From: Telopea speciosissima
Lineage: Eukaryota; Streptophyta; Magnoliopsida; Proteales; Proteaceae
Reading direction: 5' to 3'
NCBI RefSeq assembly: GCF_018873765.1
Contig: NC_057920.1
Location: forward strand, 8,321,307-8,385,306
DNA length: 64,000 nucleotides
The notes under the pieces were generated by a model. That model had not been told where the DNA came from. It saw only the letters and a list, made by a program, of their open reading frames with translations, and searched no databases. The position numbers and the translations under genes are program-made. This document shows positions 1 to 13,100 of this stretch, in pieces. Every line of letters starts with the position of its first letter. Positions within the stretch are counted from its first letter, which is position 1.

Positions 1-814
1 TTCGTTTGTAAGGCGTTCATTTCTTCCATCATTGCTGCCTTCCACTTTCCATCTGTAAAAGCTTCCTGCCAATTTTGGAGAATACAAACAGAAGAAAGAG
101 AAGAGACAAACGTACAGAAGGATGGAGAAAGGGAATCATAAGAGACTACATGAGAAATAGGATGCCGAGTACAAGCCCGAATACCTTTGCGATGAGCAAT
201 AGGTAAGTCAGGAGAAGAAGGAGAAGAGATGTTACCTGGAGAACGATCTAGTTCCAAGGCTGGCAACTGGATTGGTACTGGTGCTGCAGTGGATGGTAGC
301 TGCGTGTTTTTGGAATGTCCCCTGTGGTAAGTTTTGAGATTAGAATCATTAATTTTCTTCTGAAATTCCCTAATGGTTTGTTGGACTGGAGTCAACTCCC
401 CCTGAAGGGGATTTCCAACAATAGGATTTTCAGCATCATCTAAGTTCTCCCCCTAGGGAAAATCCTCTCTATCTTCAGTAGGAGGGAGAGGAGGAGCAGA
501 AGGCTCAAGAGGGGTGGGGTCAATATTCGGTTGGTTCTGTACAGGAAGCTCAACCAACACATCTTCCCTGAAAGTCTCCCCTTGAAGAGGTGTAGATGGA
601 TAATAGGAGAGAGCTTCATGAAAGATAACATCCATACTGACCAAGGTACGACGGGTGGGGGGTGGTGGTAACATTTATAACCCTTTTGGGATGGAGAATA
701 TCCCAAGAAAATACAACGGACGCCACAGGGTTCAAGTTTGCCTGGGGATCTGGTATTCCTAGCATAACAGACACAACCAAAAACCTTAGGTGGAACGATA
801 AAGGAGGAATATCC

Positions 815-1165
815 CTATAATAAAGTAGCAGGGGTTTGTGAGTCAAGGACTCGGGTAGGCAGCCTATTAATGAGATAGGCTGCAGTAAGGACAGCATCTC
901 CCCAATATTGGGAAGCAACAGAATGGGCAAACATAATAGCCCGAGACACCTCAAGGAGGTGGCGGTTTTTCCTTTCAGCCACACCATTTTGGGCTGGGGT
1001 ATCGACACAACTGGTCTGATGGAGGATTCCATGGGCAGCAAGAGTAAGGTAGGTAGACCTTGACCACATCAAATAATTAGTCCCATCTAGTTTAGTGGGA
1101 GAAGCAAAAGGAAGGGACTCTGGACGAGCAGATCCATATGAGTCAGCTGAAGTAAGATCAGACAT
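815..1165 (-). pseudogene. Fused gag-integrase reading frame of a deleted copia element
   Basis: One open frame of 116 codons. Residues 1 to about 42 are a copia Gag N-terminus ([13 protein letters not shown] motif). From about residue 42 on they are the end of the integrase catalytic core ([39 protein letters not shown]). In intact elements these parts are separated by most of gag, the protease and the integrase zinc domain, roughly 2 kb. The junction near 1030-1045 keeps the frame and falls on a Leu-Ala-Ala sequence found in both parents, which suggests a deletion at a short homology. No function is claimed; it lacks protease, the zinc-binding region and the first catalytic Asp. Confidence 0.8.
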
Positions 1166-1879
1166 GATGTCGAAAGTGTAGAAGACGCGGGTTTTGTAAT
1201 TCCCACAAATTGAACCGTCAAAATAGGCTCAAACTTGGATCGAATTCTCTACAGGTAGTATGGAATAAGTCCTCAAAAAATCAGCAACTTCTGATGAGTA
1301 AATAAAATTCCCTAGCAGGGCAATTGTCAGAATCGAGCAGAGAACTGGGTTTTGAATTCCAGAAATTCCAGCCGTCAGACTAGGCTGAAACTGAGGTCGA
1401 GGTTCCCTCTTGTAGTAGAGAACAAGTCCTCAAAATATGAGCTGATTCTGATGAGCCAATAAGAAGCCCTAATTTCAGCAAATTGGGCCAAAAAACTGTT
1501 TGGAGAGAAATAGCAGAGCTGAATCTGTCTTTGACTTGATCCAATGTTGCAGTCTTCAAACAGGAAGGGGTGTGTACCAGGAATAGCAGGAACCAAAACA
1601 GAAATCGATCTTCAGCTTTTGGGGGAAGAACACGATCTCCAATGGTGGAGGGAATCTGCCGGCAGTAGGTCACACCTGTAATCTTCAGTCTTCAATGAGG
1701 TGAAGTTGAGGGCAGCATCTAAATCTCCATTAGATCACCTCATAGGTGCTGCCTTGAGTGAAAGAGAGGAGCCGAGAGTGGTGGAGAAGGGAGAAACCAG
1801 AAACCATGGGAAGGGGGAAGAAAAAAAAGAAAAAAAACTTTGAGAACTCCTTCCTAGATCAGATTTTGCTCTGATACCA

Positions 1880-2167
1880 TGTTAGAAGCCCTGTAGAACT
1901 GAATGCTTGAGTGATTAATATGGATCTCCAAGCCCCTTTATTTATATTCAAAGAGTTACAATAACCCTACTAGGAATAGGAAAGCATACTAGGAATACGA
2001 AAGCTTTCCTAATCCTACTAGGAATAGGAAAGCCTACTAGGAATAGGAAAGCTACCCTTGCCAATTCAGACTAGGAATACCTAAATAAGAATCAGCTAAG
2101 GGAACATAAACATAAACATAAAAAAGGACAAGTATACCCCTATCGGGTAGAACTAATTATTCTAACA
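1880..2167 (-). repeat. 5' LTR of copia element (288 bp)
   Basis: Starts TGTTAGAA and ends TTCTAACA on the plus strand, so it has the usual TG...CA ends with an 8 bp terminal inverted repeat. The primer binding site abuts it at 1879. It contains at least four copies of an internal word ACTAGGAATAGGAAAGC between 1968 and 2052. It is unrelated in sequence to the LTRs of the 21909 and 32582 elements. Confidence 0.88.
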
Positions 2168-4170
2168 TTTGGCTTTTTCCACTTGGTATCAAAATTCTCT
2201 CTCATCTAATCACCCTTGTACACTTGGCTATATTGCCATCTATTGGTTGTTACATTTTGCAGCAAGTCATTTGCTCTAGCAAAGGCCTTTTCAAAATCAT
2301 ATTCTGACACTATCCTAATTCCTATAAACTTGAACGTGCCCCAACCTACTGCGGAATCAGGTGTTGGAGAAAGAAATATGTGGCAGATTCAAATATAGAT
2401 TGATAGTGAACAATTAGATGAATAAATCCATTTTTAGGCTTATTGGAATTAAAAACTCCAATTGATCAGGATCGTATCAGATCTGATACCTTTTCTATGC
2501 ATTTCAGGAAGTATCCCTTTTCTCTTCCCAATTGATGACCATAGTAATGAGTCATTAGTGGAGCTTTGGTTCTAAAGGTCTCTGTGAGTTGTAATGTTAT
2601 TGTTGGTGATTTATCTTCATTGTTTCTGAAAAAAAACTGTCACTTCTTGCAAATTCTGATGATTTGAACACGACATTAACACGAAAAGGTAAGATGCCAA
2701 GCAATTAAGAGTTTAGATCCCTTTTAACATTGTTCTTTTTTCTCTCCTCTCACTCTTTAATTTTTTTATACTTTTTTTTTTTTGTTTACCCTGCTGTTGC
2801 TTATGTTTCCCATAAGTTTCCTATTTATTTTCCTTTCTGTTTCCTTTCTATCTTCCTTGTTGTTTTTGATTTCTCAAATAAGGTAATCATTATGAGCAGC
2901 TTCCAATTTCCATTTGTCAAATTGTTTCCGACACCTGGATCACTTTTGTCAACTTTGATTACCCCTAAATTGGAACCATGATAAAGTATATACTTGCCTT
3001 AGAGGATGAGTCTATGTTGTACTCCATCCAAGGGAAGGCTCAATGAGAATTCCATCTCCCTCCCCATTATAAGTAAGCTCTACTCCTATCTTCACCTTTT
3101 TGAATGATCAGCTGAAGATTTCAACAAGAAGGGTGAATGAGGAAGGGGGATGCCTTTTTTAGCTTTGAAGAAACTTCCAAACTGCCATTGGTCATAATAG
3201 AGTAATTGACTCAGCTATTACAGCCCCTGAATTGATTTCTCTGTATGGAGCCAAATCTATTTTTTTCAGAATCTAATGAACCCATAAAAGCTCCTTGAGC
3301 CAGATATATAATACATCTAAAACTATCCTCTGTCACTTTAATTAGATATTAGTGACTTTTAAATCCTTTCACTCAACTTTTCATGAAAACTGCAAGAATC
3401 AAATTTCATTTTAAATTATTTTTCTTTCAATTTTGTTTTGGGAAATACAAAATGGCGATGACCATATTTGGAAACATTTAACCAAAATGGATGATCTTGA
3501 GATAGCACAGCTTGTTTGGCACTATTTTTATATGAAGGATTTACGAAAACAAGTATATTGGCCTCAGATTTTCATAGTTATTGATCTCTGTGAATTATTG
3601 AAAGAGGTAATATTAAGTGATTCATTGTAAAAATGCAAGCGCTTAGTGATTCTTTTCTTCTTATTAGATAAAAATGATTTATGATTCATATGATGTTGTA
3701 TGCACAAAGGATGAATACTAATTTGCTTTGTTTTATAGGCTTACTTCTGTGGTAATTTTTCCATGGTTGCTTGAATGACATATTTGAAGTTTAAACATCT
3801 AAATTAGAGAGATTCTTGATTTGCATTATTGAATTGGCCATCCAGCCTATCCTAAGTCAGATAAAAGAGGGTTTTGTTGGGTAAATAGCTGCCAGGAAAC
3901 CTTCAGTTAAACCCGTTTTAGCATGAATCCTGAAAAGTTGTCATTTTACACTTATATTAGGGTAGATATAGTCCTGGGTAGAGACTGGAATGGTGGAACA
4001 GGATTCTTGTAACTGACCCTCAATAGTAGCAATAAGAGCAATTTTTATGATATCCTATATGATTTGTTTGTAGTTAGCAATCATATAGTTAATTGAACCT
4101 GTTTTTTTTATTTATTAGTATTCACAAAATTAGATAAGACCAGATTGGTAAGCACCAATTTTTATTGTAG
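2168..4170 (+). other. Intron sequence, no gene seen
   Basis: AT-rich sequence between the copia LTR and the first recognisable PYROXD2 exon. I looked for the preceding PYROXD2 exons, which should end in a Gly-Ile-Trp-Ser type sequence, and did not find them, so they are probably left of the window. Poly-T tracts lie near 2761-2784. Confidence 0.6.
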
Positions 4171-7100
4171 ATATGTTGAAGGTGGGATGGGCTCAGTATC
4201 ATTGGCAATAAGTAATGCTGCTAGAGAAGCTGGGGCTCATATTGTAACAAATGCAGAGGTATGTTTGTTCGTTGCTCTTATATCTATTAACTTTTCTTTT
4301 TTAAAATCTTTTTCTTGATAAACTTACTTATAAAAGTGTTTTTTTAAAATCCTGGAAGGAGATGCTTTCCTACAACAAACTCCACATTAACTTGGTTTCA
4401 GATGTGTATGATGTCAAATCTAGTGCTTCTCTAACTTGTTACAACTTACAACAGTCCACTAATTTTGGCAGGTAGAGGTGTGATATAGCCACTTTGACAG
4501 TTGGGTAGAGGGGAATTCTGTGGATTGGCCACATCTCAAAGTTGGTGGCCTATCTTGACTATGTGTCCCACCATGTTCAAGGCTTTTCTGCTTGTTTCTT
4601 TGGTCCTATTTCTTTAGGAGGGAAACACTTTCTCAAAGCATATTTTTGAGATGTGATAATATCAAATTTGACTAAAAATTAACATACATGATTAGATGAT
4701 GATGGTGATGTGTGAACTTAATGTCCACCAAGTTTGTGTGTGCTCACCTAATCACCAATGTAGCTGACATTGCCGGAATGATTTCCACCATGTCAGTTTT
4801 GGAAACCCACCCTAGAATAGAATTATCTTGCATCAATACATTTCTTTTTTTCTTGGGGGAGTGGCTCTTTGATCATAGAAATTTTTAATTTCCATTTTTT
4901 TATTATTAAAATTATTTGAGAGATAATACCAATTCTAAAACATTAGTTGTAAGTTTTTATAATAACTGTCATGTTATGTATCACAATGAATTGGTGTAGA
5001 TAAATTATGCCCGTGTCTCAGATCTCAATCTTCACTGAGGCCTCTTTATTTTTTATAAGCTGTTAATATGGTACTTTCTGAAGTTTATATACCATTATAC
5101 CACTACTTTTTTTTTCCCACTAAGTTACCTACTGCACTACCTTTGACTGTTCATCTTTTATTTGTTTAGGTTCTCCAGTTGATGATTAATGACGAGTCTG
5201 GTGCAACTGAAGGGGTTAGTTGACTCTTTAAGCTGCTCTTGCCAGTGGATTTTGAGGCATGCTTAAAAATAATGAGATATATCCATCCTACGGGAATGTG
5301 CTTGCAACTATCTAGGTTCTACTGGCTGATGGAACTCCGGTGCACTCATCTGTTGTTTTGTCGAATGCAACCCCTTATCGAACCTTCATGGTAAAAATTT
5401 CAACTTATTGCATATTTGTTCAACTGGAAACACATTCACACTTTTCAATCTATTTGTATGTTCTCTTACTCATGAAAAAAGTCTATTTGTATGTTCTCTT
5501 TGAAAGAAAGCTCAAGAATTCCTTTAAACTTTCAACTTGCTACTATCGGAGTTCCACTGGATTGAATTTGATCATGCTTAACACTTTTGATGCAGGAGTT
5601 AGTGCCTCAAAGTTTTCTGCCTGAAGAATTTCACTATGCTATAAAAAATACAGACTATAGCTCTGTAAGATCCTTCTCTGGAACCCACATACACACACAC
5701 ACATGTGTTTGCGACACCGATTTTAAGCTGTGATGCATATACTTCAATAGAAAATTTTACTTTAAACTCAATCTCTAACAAGTGGAGAAGGCTAGAATAT
5801 AATACTTGAAAACTGCATGAAGCACTACTTAAATAGGGGAGATGAGTTTAGAATGTGTACATAAGGTTGTTTTGTTTGCATCTGATTGTACTAATGATTA
5901 ACCGTTAACTGCTCTTTCTAAGGTATTTTGTAAATCCACTACATTATTTATTGCCTCTTGGCATGTGATTTGTGTAATAGAAGAGTCAGTTGATGCATCA
6001 AATTATGACAAAGAAAGAAAGTTGGCAAAGGATACAATGAATGGTGAAGAGAGAAAATTGGGAGACTTGAGATGATGTACAGTTCACTGCTCTCTGAGCC
6101 TTTGTAATTTGTTAATCTTGGAAAATCTGGGCACTTAACTCCAAAGGTGCCAGTATCTCCATGTGATCTTACGAACTTTTGGGCTATCATCAGCCATTCC
6201 ATGTTATATATAATACCCCAGATGGATGGTAAAAGAATCCTTTTACTACCTAGGGGTCTGCCAGTTAGAGGAGAGAGAGAGAACCATCGTTAACTTGTTA
6301 AAGCACCACCCTTCCAGATTCAATTAGCCTGTGTTCTGGCTTTTAGCAGTTTATATTATTCTCTTCGGATCCTCTTGCATGGCATGGATATTCTAACATT
6401 TATGCATTTAATGATGCTGATTTTAGAGGGTTTTATTTCTTCTTGATCCTTAGTGTATGTTGTGTTGTATCTATATTAGTTTCTTTCATAAAAAAGACAT
6501 TAGTTTCTAGTTCAATAAGATAACCCGCTTTACCAAGTTTTATGTGGCTGTCATTTGCTGGAACAGGGAACAACAAAAATTAACTTAGCTGTGAATAGAT
6601 TGCCCCAATTCCAATGCTGCAAGCCATCTCTTGAGGCAGGCCCTCAGCATGTGGGTACCATTCACATTGGTTCTGAAAGGTGTGCTACATGTCCAATAAA
6701 GAAACACATTTTCTTCCTCGATTTTTGTAGCATCGCTGGATGCAGCTGCACTGTTGTACATCTACCTATTGTAACTGTCACTAACAAAATATGTCTCCCA
6801 ATTTTGTCATTGTTGTGATCCCGGTATGCTTCCTGGACCTCTATTGCTTGACATCTAAGATGATCTTATATATTGACTCTTTTTTACTAGTATGGAGGAG
6901 ATTGATTTAGCTTGTCGAGATGCTTGGAATGGCTTACCATCACGGAGACCTCTTATTGAGATGACGATTCCTTCTGTATTGGACAAGACTATTTCTCCTC
7001 CCGGTATTTGAAACTCATCTTCATGATGGATTTGTAATCCCTAATTTTCGTTTTGTTTTGATTTCTCTATCATGTAGAAAAAAAAAAATTACATTATACC

Positions 7101-10100
7101 AGTATGACAATATCACATTTAAAAAGAAAAATAGAAATTAGAACCAATAACTACAAATCAAGGATGTGACCAAAGCTATGGTCAATAACTACAAATCAAG
7201 GATGTGTCTACCAAAGCTATGGTGAACTCTCTCCACTTCTTGACCTATTGTACTGTTCTCTAATTCTTTTGCAAACTCCAGCCTATTAATTTAATTTTTA
7301 AACCTCTAGGATAATTAAATTCTGAATGACACTCAAAAATAGAACCATAACATATGAGAGACAAAATATGTAAACTCGCAGCTCAGGTACCTTCAGATAC
7401 AGAAAGGAAAAATAGTAATAATACTATTATTCTCAGAACTAGGAAATCCTTCTAGTTCAACCCAAGGTTCCAAGTAATACTTCTAGTATGCATTGTACAA
7501 CCTACTGGTACCATGCTTGACGAGAAACTTAACATCCTACATTTTATTGTCACAAGTACTATACCATTTGGTACCTTTGATACATAATGAGGATGATATC
7601 AATTGAATCCAATGGAAAAAAATTGTAAGGTCAGCATAATTAGATTTTTTTAACCATGACATGCAATTTTCTTTTTTAAATCTTTGAAGGATTTATTCCA
7701 TATGAATATGCTTGTAGCAAAACAGGATCTGAAACCAGTACCTGCGAAAGGAAGGAAGAAGAAGAAGAGAGCAAGGAGGAGGAGAAAAGGAGAGAGCATG
7801 GTTCTAAATCTCGGTTGAAACTGGCAGTTTTGACCAAGATATATCTGAGTTTCACAAGAAACCGAGACGAGATTAGCTGCGACTTTAAAAAAATCCCTTA
7901 ACTCGACAGGTTCGACCTATTTCGACTGAGATGTTGGTAATTTCGCAAGTTTCGGCACTTATGCCCATCGAAACATGAGGAAGCCTGGCTCAAAATTAGG
8001 ACATACTTATTTATGCCAGAAACCAGGATAGACACATATTTCATTTACTTAAGATATTATTCATAAATAAACAAATAGCCCCCTATTTGAATCCAACAAA
8101 AATAGTAAAAAAATTAAATTCCAAAAGGTTAAAAAGTCAACCCACCAGTTCAAGAACAAAAACTGGATTTTCGGAGGTAGGTGCAATTTTCAACTTTTAA
8201 ACGCCGGGGGTTTTCTTAAATCTAAAAATTCCATAAATCTTAATATGGTAAAACATTGCTAAAAACCAAAAGTGCAGTAAAATATTTATTTGTTTTGATA
8301 TTTAAAAAAATTATTTTCATTCAGAGCGATTTTGACAACATTCGTGCACACCAAATTAAGTTTGACCGGTACAAACTCCTTCAATATAGATCAGATTTAA
8401 GCAATCTTGGTTTGCGATAAAACAAGTAGGAGGAAAGGGAACAGGTTGCAATTGCAGCAGCCCCTTGCTCAAGGCCTTAAATCGATCAGCGATTTAGGGT
8501 TAAGATGGAAACTCCCAACCCTCTCTTATGCACCCGGAACCAGGCCAGCAGATGGACCAGAAACAAAAACCCTGCAACAAGTCCAGGCGAAAGTTCAAAA
8601 CATGCTTTGATTGTAGGATATGTTCTTCATAGTGGGGTTGGTCTTTGGAATCGACACTCTACGAGTAAGATCGCCTACAGATAGGAAGATTATGGCCAGA
8701 ATTTCAAGCCCGACAGATTAGAGATGAGGGAATTGAAGAACCCCTTTTCAGTCCTGCTGTATTGTAAGTTGCAGGAAAGTAAACAGTGTAGCAGCAATAA
8801 AAACACAGCAGAGGCAGGAGGAGCTTGTAAAGCTTGCGTGTACAAGAGGAAGAGAGATTCAGAACTTCAAACTCCCCCATACAATGGGGATTCAACCTGT
8901 AGAGTTCAGTAGCATCAGTTTACGACAAAAACAGAGGTGTGCTGGTAAGCATAACACCATTCTCCAAAAGAAAGCAACGCATATATCACAGCAAAACAGC
9001 AAGGTACCATCGAAACAGCAGAAACCCTAGTTCTTCTTCACTCTTGATTGACTAGGGTGTCTGGTGTCATATATATATATATGAGAGGATTACTTGGTTG
9101 TCAATAATGACAGAGGCCACCACTTTATTTATAGATGAAGAAGGGATTACAAATATAGAATGTTAGATAAGGATGACTCACAATTCTTATCTAACATATG
9201 GAATATGTGCACAATGTATCTAGACACATACGATGAACCTAGACACTTTGACACACTTTGACACTCCCCTTCAAGTTGGTGCATATATATCACGCATGCC
9301 CAACTTGCATACAATAGGATGAAAAACTTTACAATGTAAACCCTTCGTAAACACGTCAGCCAGCTGATTTTCTCTAGTGACAAAAGGAATGTAGATAGAG
9401 CCTTGCTCAAGCTTTTCCTTGACGAAATGTTTGTCGATCTCAATATGCTTTGTCTAATCATGTTGAACCGGGTTATGAGCAGTAATGATGGAAGCCTTAT
9501 TATCACAGTAAAGACACATAGGTTCTTCAATGGTCATCCCAAGATCACTGAGTAAAAGCTTGAGCTACACAAGTTCACAGACACCCTATGCCATTGCTTG
9601 ATATTCAGCCTCGACACTAGATATAGAGACCACTAATTGTTTCTTACTACTCCAAATAACTAGATTTCCTCCGAGGAATGTGCAATAGCCTGAAGTTGAA
9701 CACCAATCATCTATTGAACCAGCCCAATCAGCATCTGTGAAGGCTTTGAGTTTGAAGTTGCCATTTTTGGAGAATAAGATTCCTTGCCAGGGGCAGAACT
9801 TCAAGTATCTCAGGATTCGATACACTGCCTCAAGATGAGCTGTCTGTGGATTATGAAGAAACCGACTAACAATCCTCGCAACATATGTAATGTCGGGTAG
9901 GATATGAAAAAGAGATCAATCTGCCAACAAGTCTCTGATAGCTTTCTTGGTCAACTGGCTCACCACCATTACTACCAAGATGATGATTTACCTCAATAGG
10001 GGAATTGGGCCAATCAGCAAGGTTTTAGGTCTCGGTTTCGCCAGGCCACGAAACCAAGTTCTGCCGAGATCGACGAGTTGATGTATTTATTCCCATTTTG

Positions 10101-13100
10101 ACTCGGTGGTGTGTTTCAGTGGCCATATGGCCAAGATAGGTCCTGAAACTTGACATCCACCCTATTTTAGGCATGATTTACCTCAATGGGGGAATTGGCC
10201 CACTTGGTGGGGAACAATGGGAAGCAAGGGAAGGATCAGGGAGACGACTAATAGGAGTTTAAAGTCTATAACACTGGAGGGAACCATATTGAGTATTGAT
10301 GAGATAGGCTGCAGTGAGGACAGCATCCCCACAGTAAGATTAAGGACATTCATAGTAAGGAGAAGAGAGCAAGCAACCTTGAGAAGATGACAGTTCTTAC
10401 ACTCAGGGATGCCATTTTGTTCTGGAGTGCACACCCAAGAGGTCTGAAATAGAATACCCTGGGCATCCAGAAACTGACGAAAGTGATGATCAACATATTC
10501 AGTGTCGTTATCACTACGAAGGGCCCGAACCTTAGCATCAAATTGGGTCCGGATCATAGTCAGGTATGATTGAAAACAAGCACATGCCTCTGATTTATGG
10601 CAAAGCAGGTAAACCTAGGTGAGGCTGGTGCAGTTATCTATGAATGAGATAAACCAACAAAAACCATCTCTAAAGACATGTGAGAAGGTCCCCAATCATC
10701 AGAGTGAATAATAGAAAAAGGAAGTTCACTTTTATTAAGAGATGGCAAATAAGATGTCCGGGTATGTTTAGCTAACTCACAAGTTTAACAATGAACTCTT
10801 TGGACTACAATTTTTAAGCAAACTAGGAAACAATAAACGTAAAGAACGAAAAGAGGGGTGACCAAGGTGTCGGTGCCACTGGTGAACATGGTGAAGGAGG
10901 CTATCAGAGCGCAAAGTATGAGCCTAAAAAGGAGGTGCTATATTGGTAGGAGCTGGATCCAGATAATACAGCCTGTCCCACACCCTACCATATCCAATCG
11001 TTGCTCCCATCACCAGATCCTGAAAGACGCAGTGAGTGGAATAAAAAGAGAGACAAAAATTTAATTCCACAGTAAGACGATAGAAAGAAGGTTAGCACAA
11101 AGATTAGGAACATGAAGTACTAATGATAAGGATATAGAAGAGGAACACTTGATAAAACCTTTACCAGAAATGGAGGATAAGGATCCATCAGCCACATGCA
11201 CTTTGTTCTTACCCGAACAAGGAAGGTAAGACCAGAATAAATCGGAGGAATTAGCCATATGATTGGAAGCACCTGAATCGAGCAACCAGGGGAACTAGAA
11301 CCAGAAGAGACATGGAAAATACCTGATTGAGCAAGATGGGAAGTGGGAGCAGAGCTAGGGGTCGATGAAGGAGTCCCCAACTAAGACATCATGCGCTGAA
11401 GAGCCTGTAACTGATCCGTGGAGAAAGGCACTGTAGAAGCTGGTGTAGGCAGAGCACGAGCAAGTAAGGAGCTGTCAACTGTCTCAGAGAGATGAGCCTG
11501 AGAGCGAGTGGAGCCTTGTCTCATTTTAGAGCGACCATACAACTTCCAACATGTCTCACGAGTATGGCGTGGCTGGCCACAATAATCAACACTTAACGGG
11601 CTCGTGGGCAGCAGCAGCTGGTTTAGATGGAGACCGTACTGGTAGGTATGGAAACTAAATCAGAGCAAGGAGGAACCATAGTAGGCATCATAATAGAATG
11701 ACGGTGGTCTTCATGCTGAAGAAGATTATATGCCTGAAGTAATGTAGGGAATGTGTCATGACTGAGGATCTGAATACAGATCTGGTCATATTCCGGATTC
11801 AGACCAGTAAGGAAATCGTACACGTTCCATTTCCCGTTCCTTCTGAAATGTGAGAGCATCAGTAGTGCAGGTCATCAATATGGGATGATAAAAATCCAGC
11901 TGCTGCCAGAGAGCAGTCAATGTAGCATAATAGGCAGTCAATGAGAGTTCCTTCTGAGAGGTGTCGCGAACCTGGCGGCGAAGCTCGTATATCTTAGCAT
12001 AATTGCTAGTCTGGGCATAAATCTGCTTCACAACATCCTAGAGTTCATCAACATAAAACTGGAACTAATGGCAGGTTCCATAGAGTTGAGAAGAAAAGAC
12101 TTGACAAGGGCATCTTGTGCCAACCAGGTGTTCTTGGCAGTAATCTCAGAAGGGATTGGTGTATCACCAGTCAAATAGCCAGGAAAAATTATTATCACGG
12201 ACTGTCAAGAGGTATGCACGTGACCATACCAGATGATTAGTGCCATTCGGTTTTGTGGATCCCGGATGGAGAGTGGGGTGCTGGCCATGAGTCCTAAGAT
12301 GGCTCACGCCACTACCCCCAAGATCTCCCAAAGACTCAGTAGTAACAGGGCTCTCCGTCATAGTGCCGAAATCTCAACCAAACTGAAGGAAAGGTAGAAT
12401 GAAATGAATAATAAGATGTGTGATGGGGCTACCATAGCATGATGACGTAGCAGGCCATAAAGAGGGGCCTGGCGGTGACCAAACAACCCTTTGACAGCAG
12501 CGACGGGGACCTGGGGCAGGGGCTGGGAGGCCGGGGTTATGGCGGCAGGGGCTGGGAAGCCCTGGATGGGGCTTAAAAGCCAGGCAACAGGGGCGGTACT
12601 GCCATAGGGGCAATTAGTGATGGCGGAAATAGCAGTGTACTGAACACCGGTCAGCGAGGGTTAGTGGTACATGGTTCAGTCAACCATGTTTGACAAGAGA
12701 GGCCGGGGCCTTGGGAACTGGCAGTGGGACCTCATTGGTGGTGGTGGAAAAGAAAAAACCAAAAAAATTTTAGGGTATTGAGCTTTGATACCAAGTTGAA
12801 ATATGACAAGATTACTTGGCTTGTCAATAATGACAAAGGCCACCACTTTATTTATATAGCTTTGATACCAAGTTGAAATATGAGAAGATTACTTGGCTTG
12901 TCAATAATGACAAAGGCCACCACTTTATTTATATATGGAGAAGGGATTACAAAGTATGGAATTTTTGCTAAGGATGACTCACAATCCTTATTTAACATAT
13001 GTAACATGTGCACAATGTATCTAGACACATACGATGAACCTAGACACTTTGACACACTTTAACATATATATGTATCTTCTTCTTTCTTCTTCTTTATGGC

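Larger units (their letters stand above)
1..2167 (-). mobile_element. Ty1/copia retrotransposon, cut by the window's left edge
   Basis: The 5' part of a copia element on the minus strand. Its 5' LTR is at 1880-2167, and a 12-base primer binding site matching the initiator Met tRNA (TGGTATCAGAGC on the minus strand) lies at 1868-1879, directly next to the LTR. Inside, reading leftward, are a gag start, the end of the integrase core, the integrase C-terminal region and, at the window edge, the start of the reverse transcriptase (KWKAAMMEEM, bases 20-50). Several stops and a large internal deletion show it is not autonomous. The base after the LTR starts a possible 5 bp target site TTTGG (2168-2172), whose partner would be outside the window. 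It sits in what I infer to be a PYROXD2 intron, antisense to that gene. Confidence 0.9.
9071..13063 (-). mobile_element. Decayed Ty1/copia retrotransposon
   Basis: LTRs at about 9071-9263 and 12871-13063, each 193 bp, with a polypurine tract complement (CTCCCCTTCAAG) at 9264 and Met-tRNA-type primer sites at 12859-12870 and, duplicated, 12782-12793. Remnants on the minus strand: gag near 12361-11623, protease ([10 protein letters not shown]) at about 11285, integrase around 10557-10203, and RNase H ([10 protein letters not shown]) at 9825-9586. Almost the whole reverse transcriptase is missing between 9983 and 10202, where a piece of another repeat is found. Many stops and frameshifts are present. 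The flanks are AT-repeat, so the target duplication cannot be set exactly. Confidence 0.85.

Noticed and set aside
3433-3630. 65-codon open frame before the first PYROXD2 exon
   Set aside because: The translation (GDDHIWKHLTKMDD...) does not fit the PYROXD2 sequence expected there and resembles no family I know; no suitable splice sites in frame.
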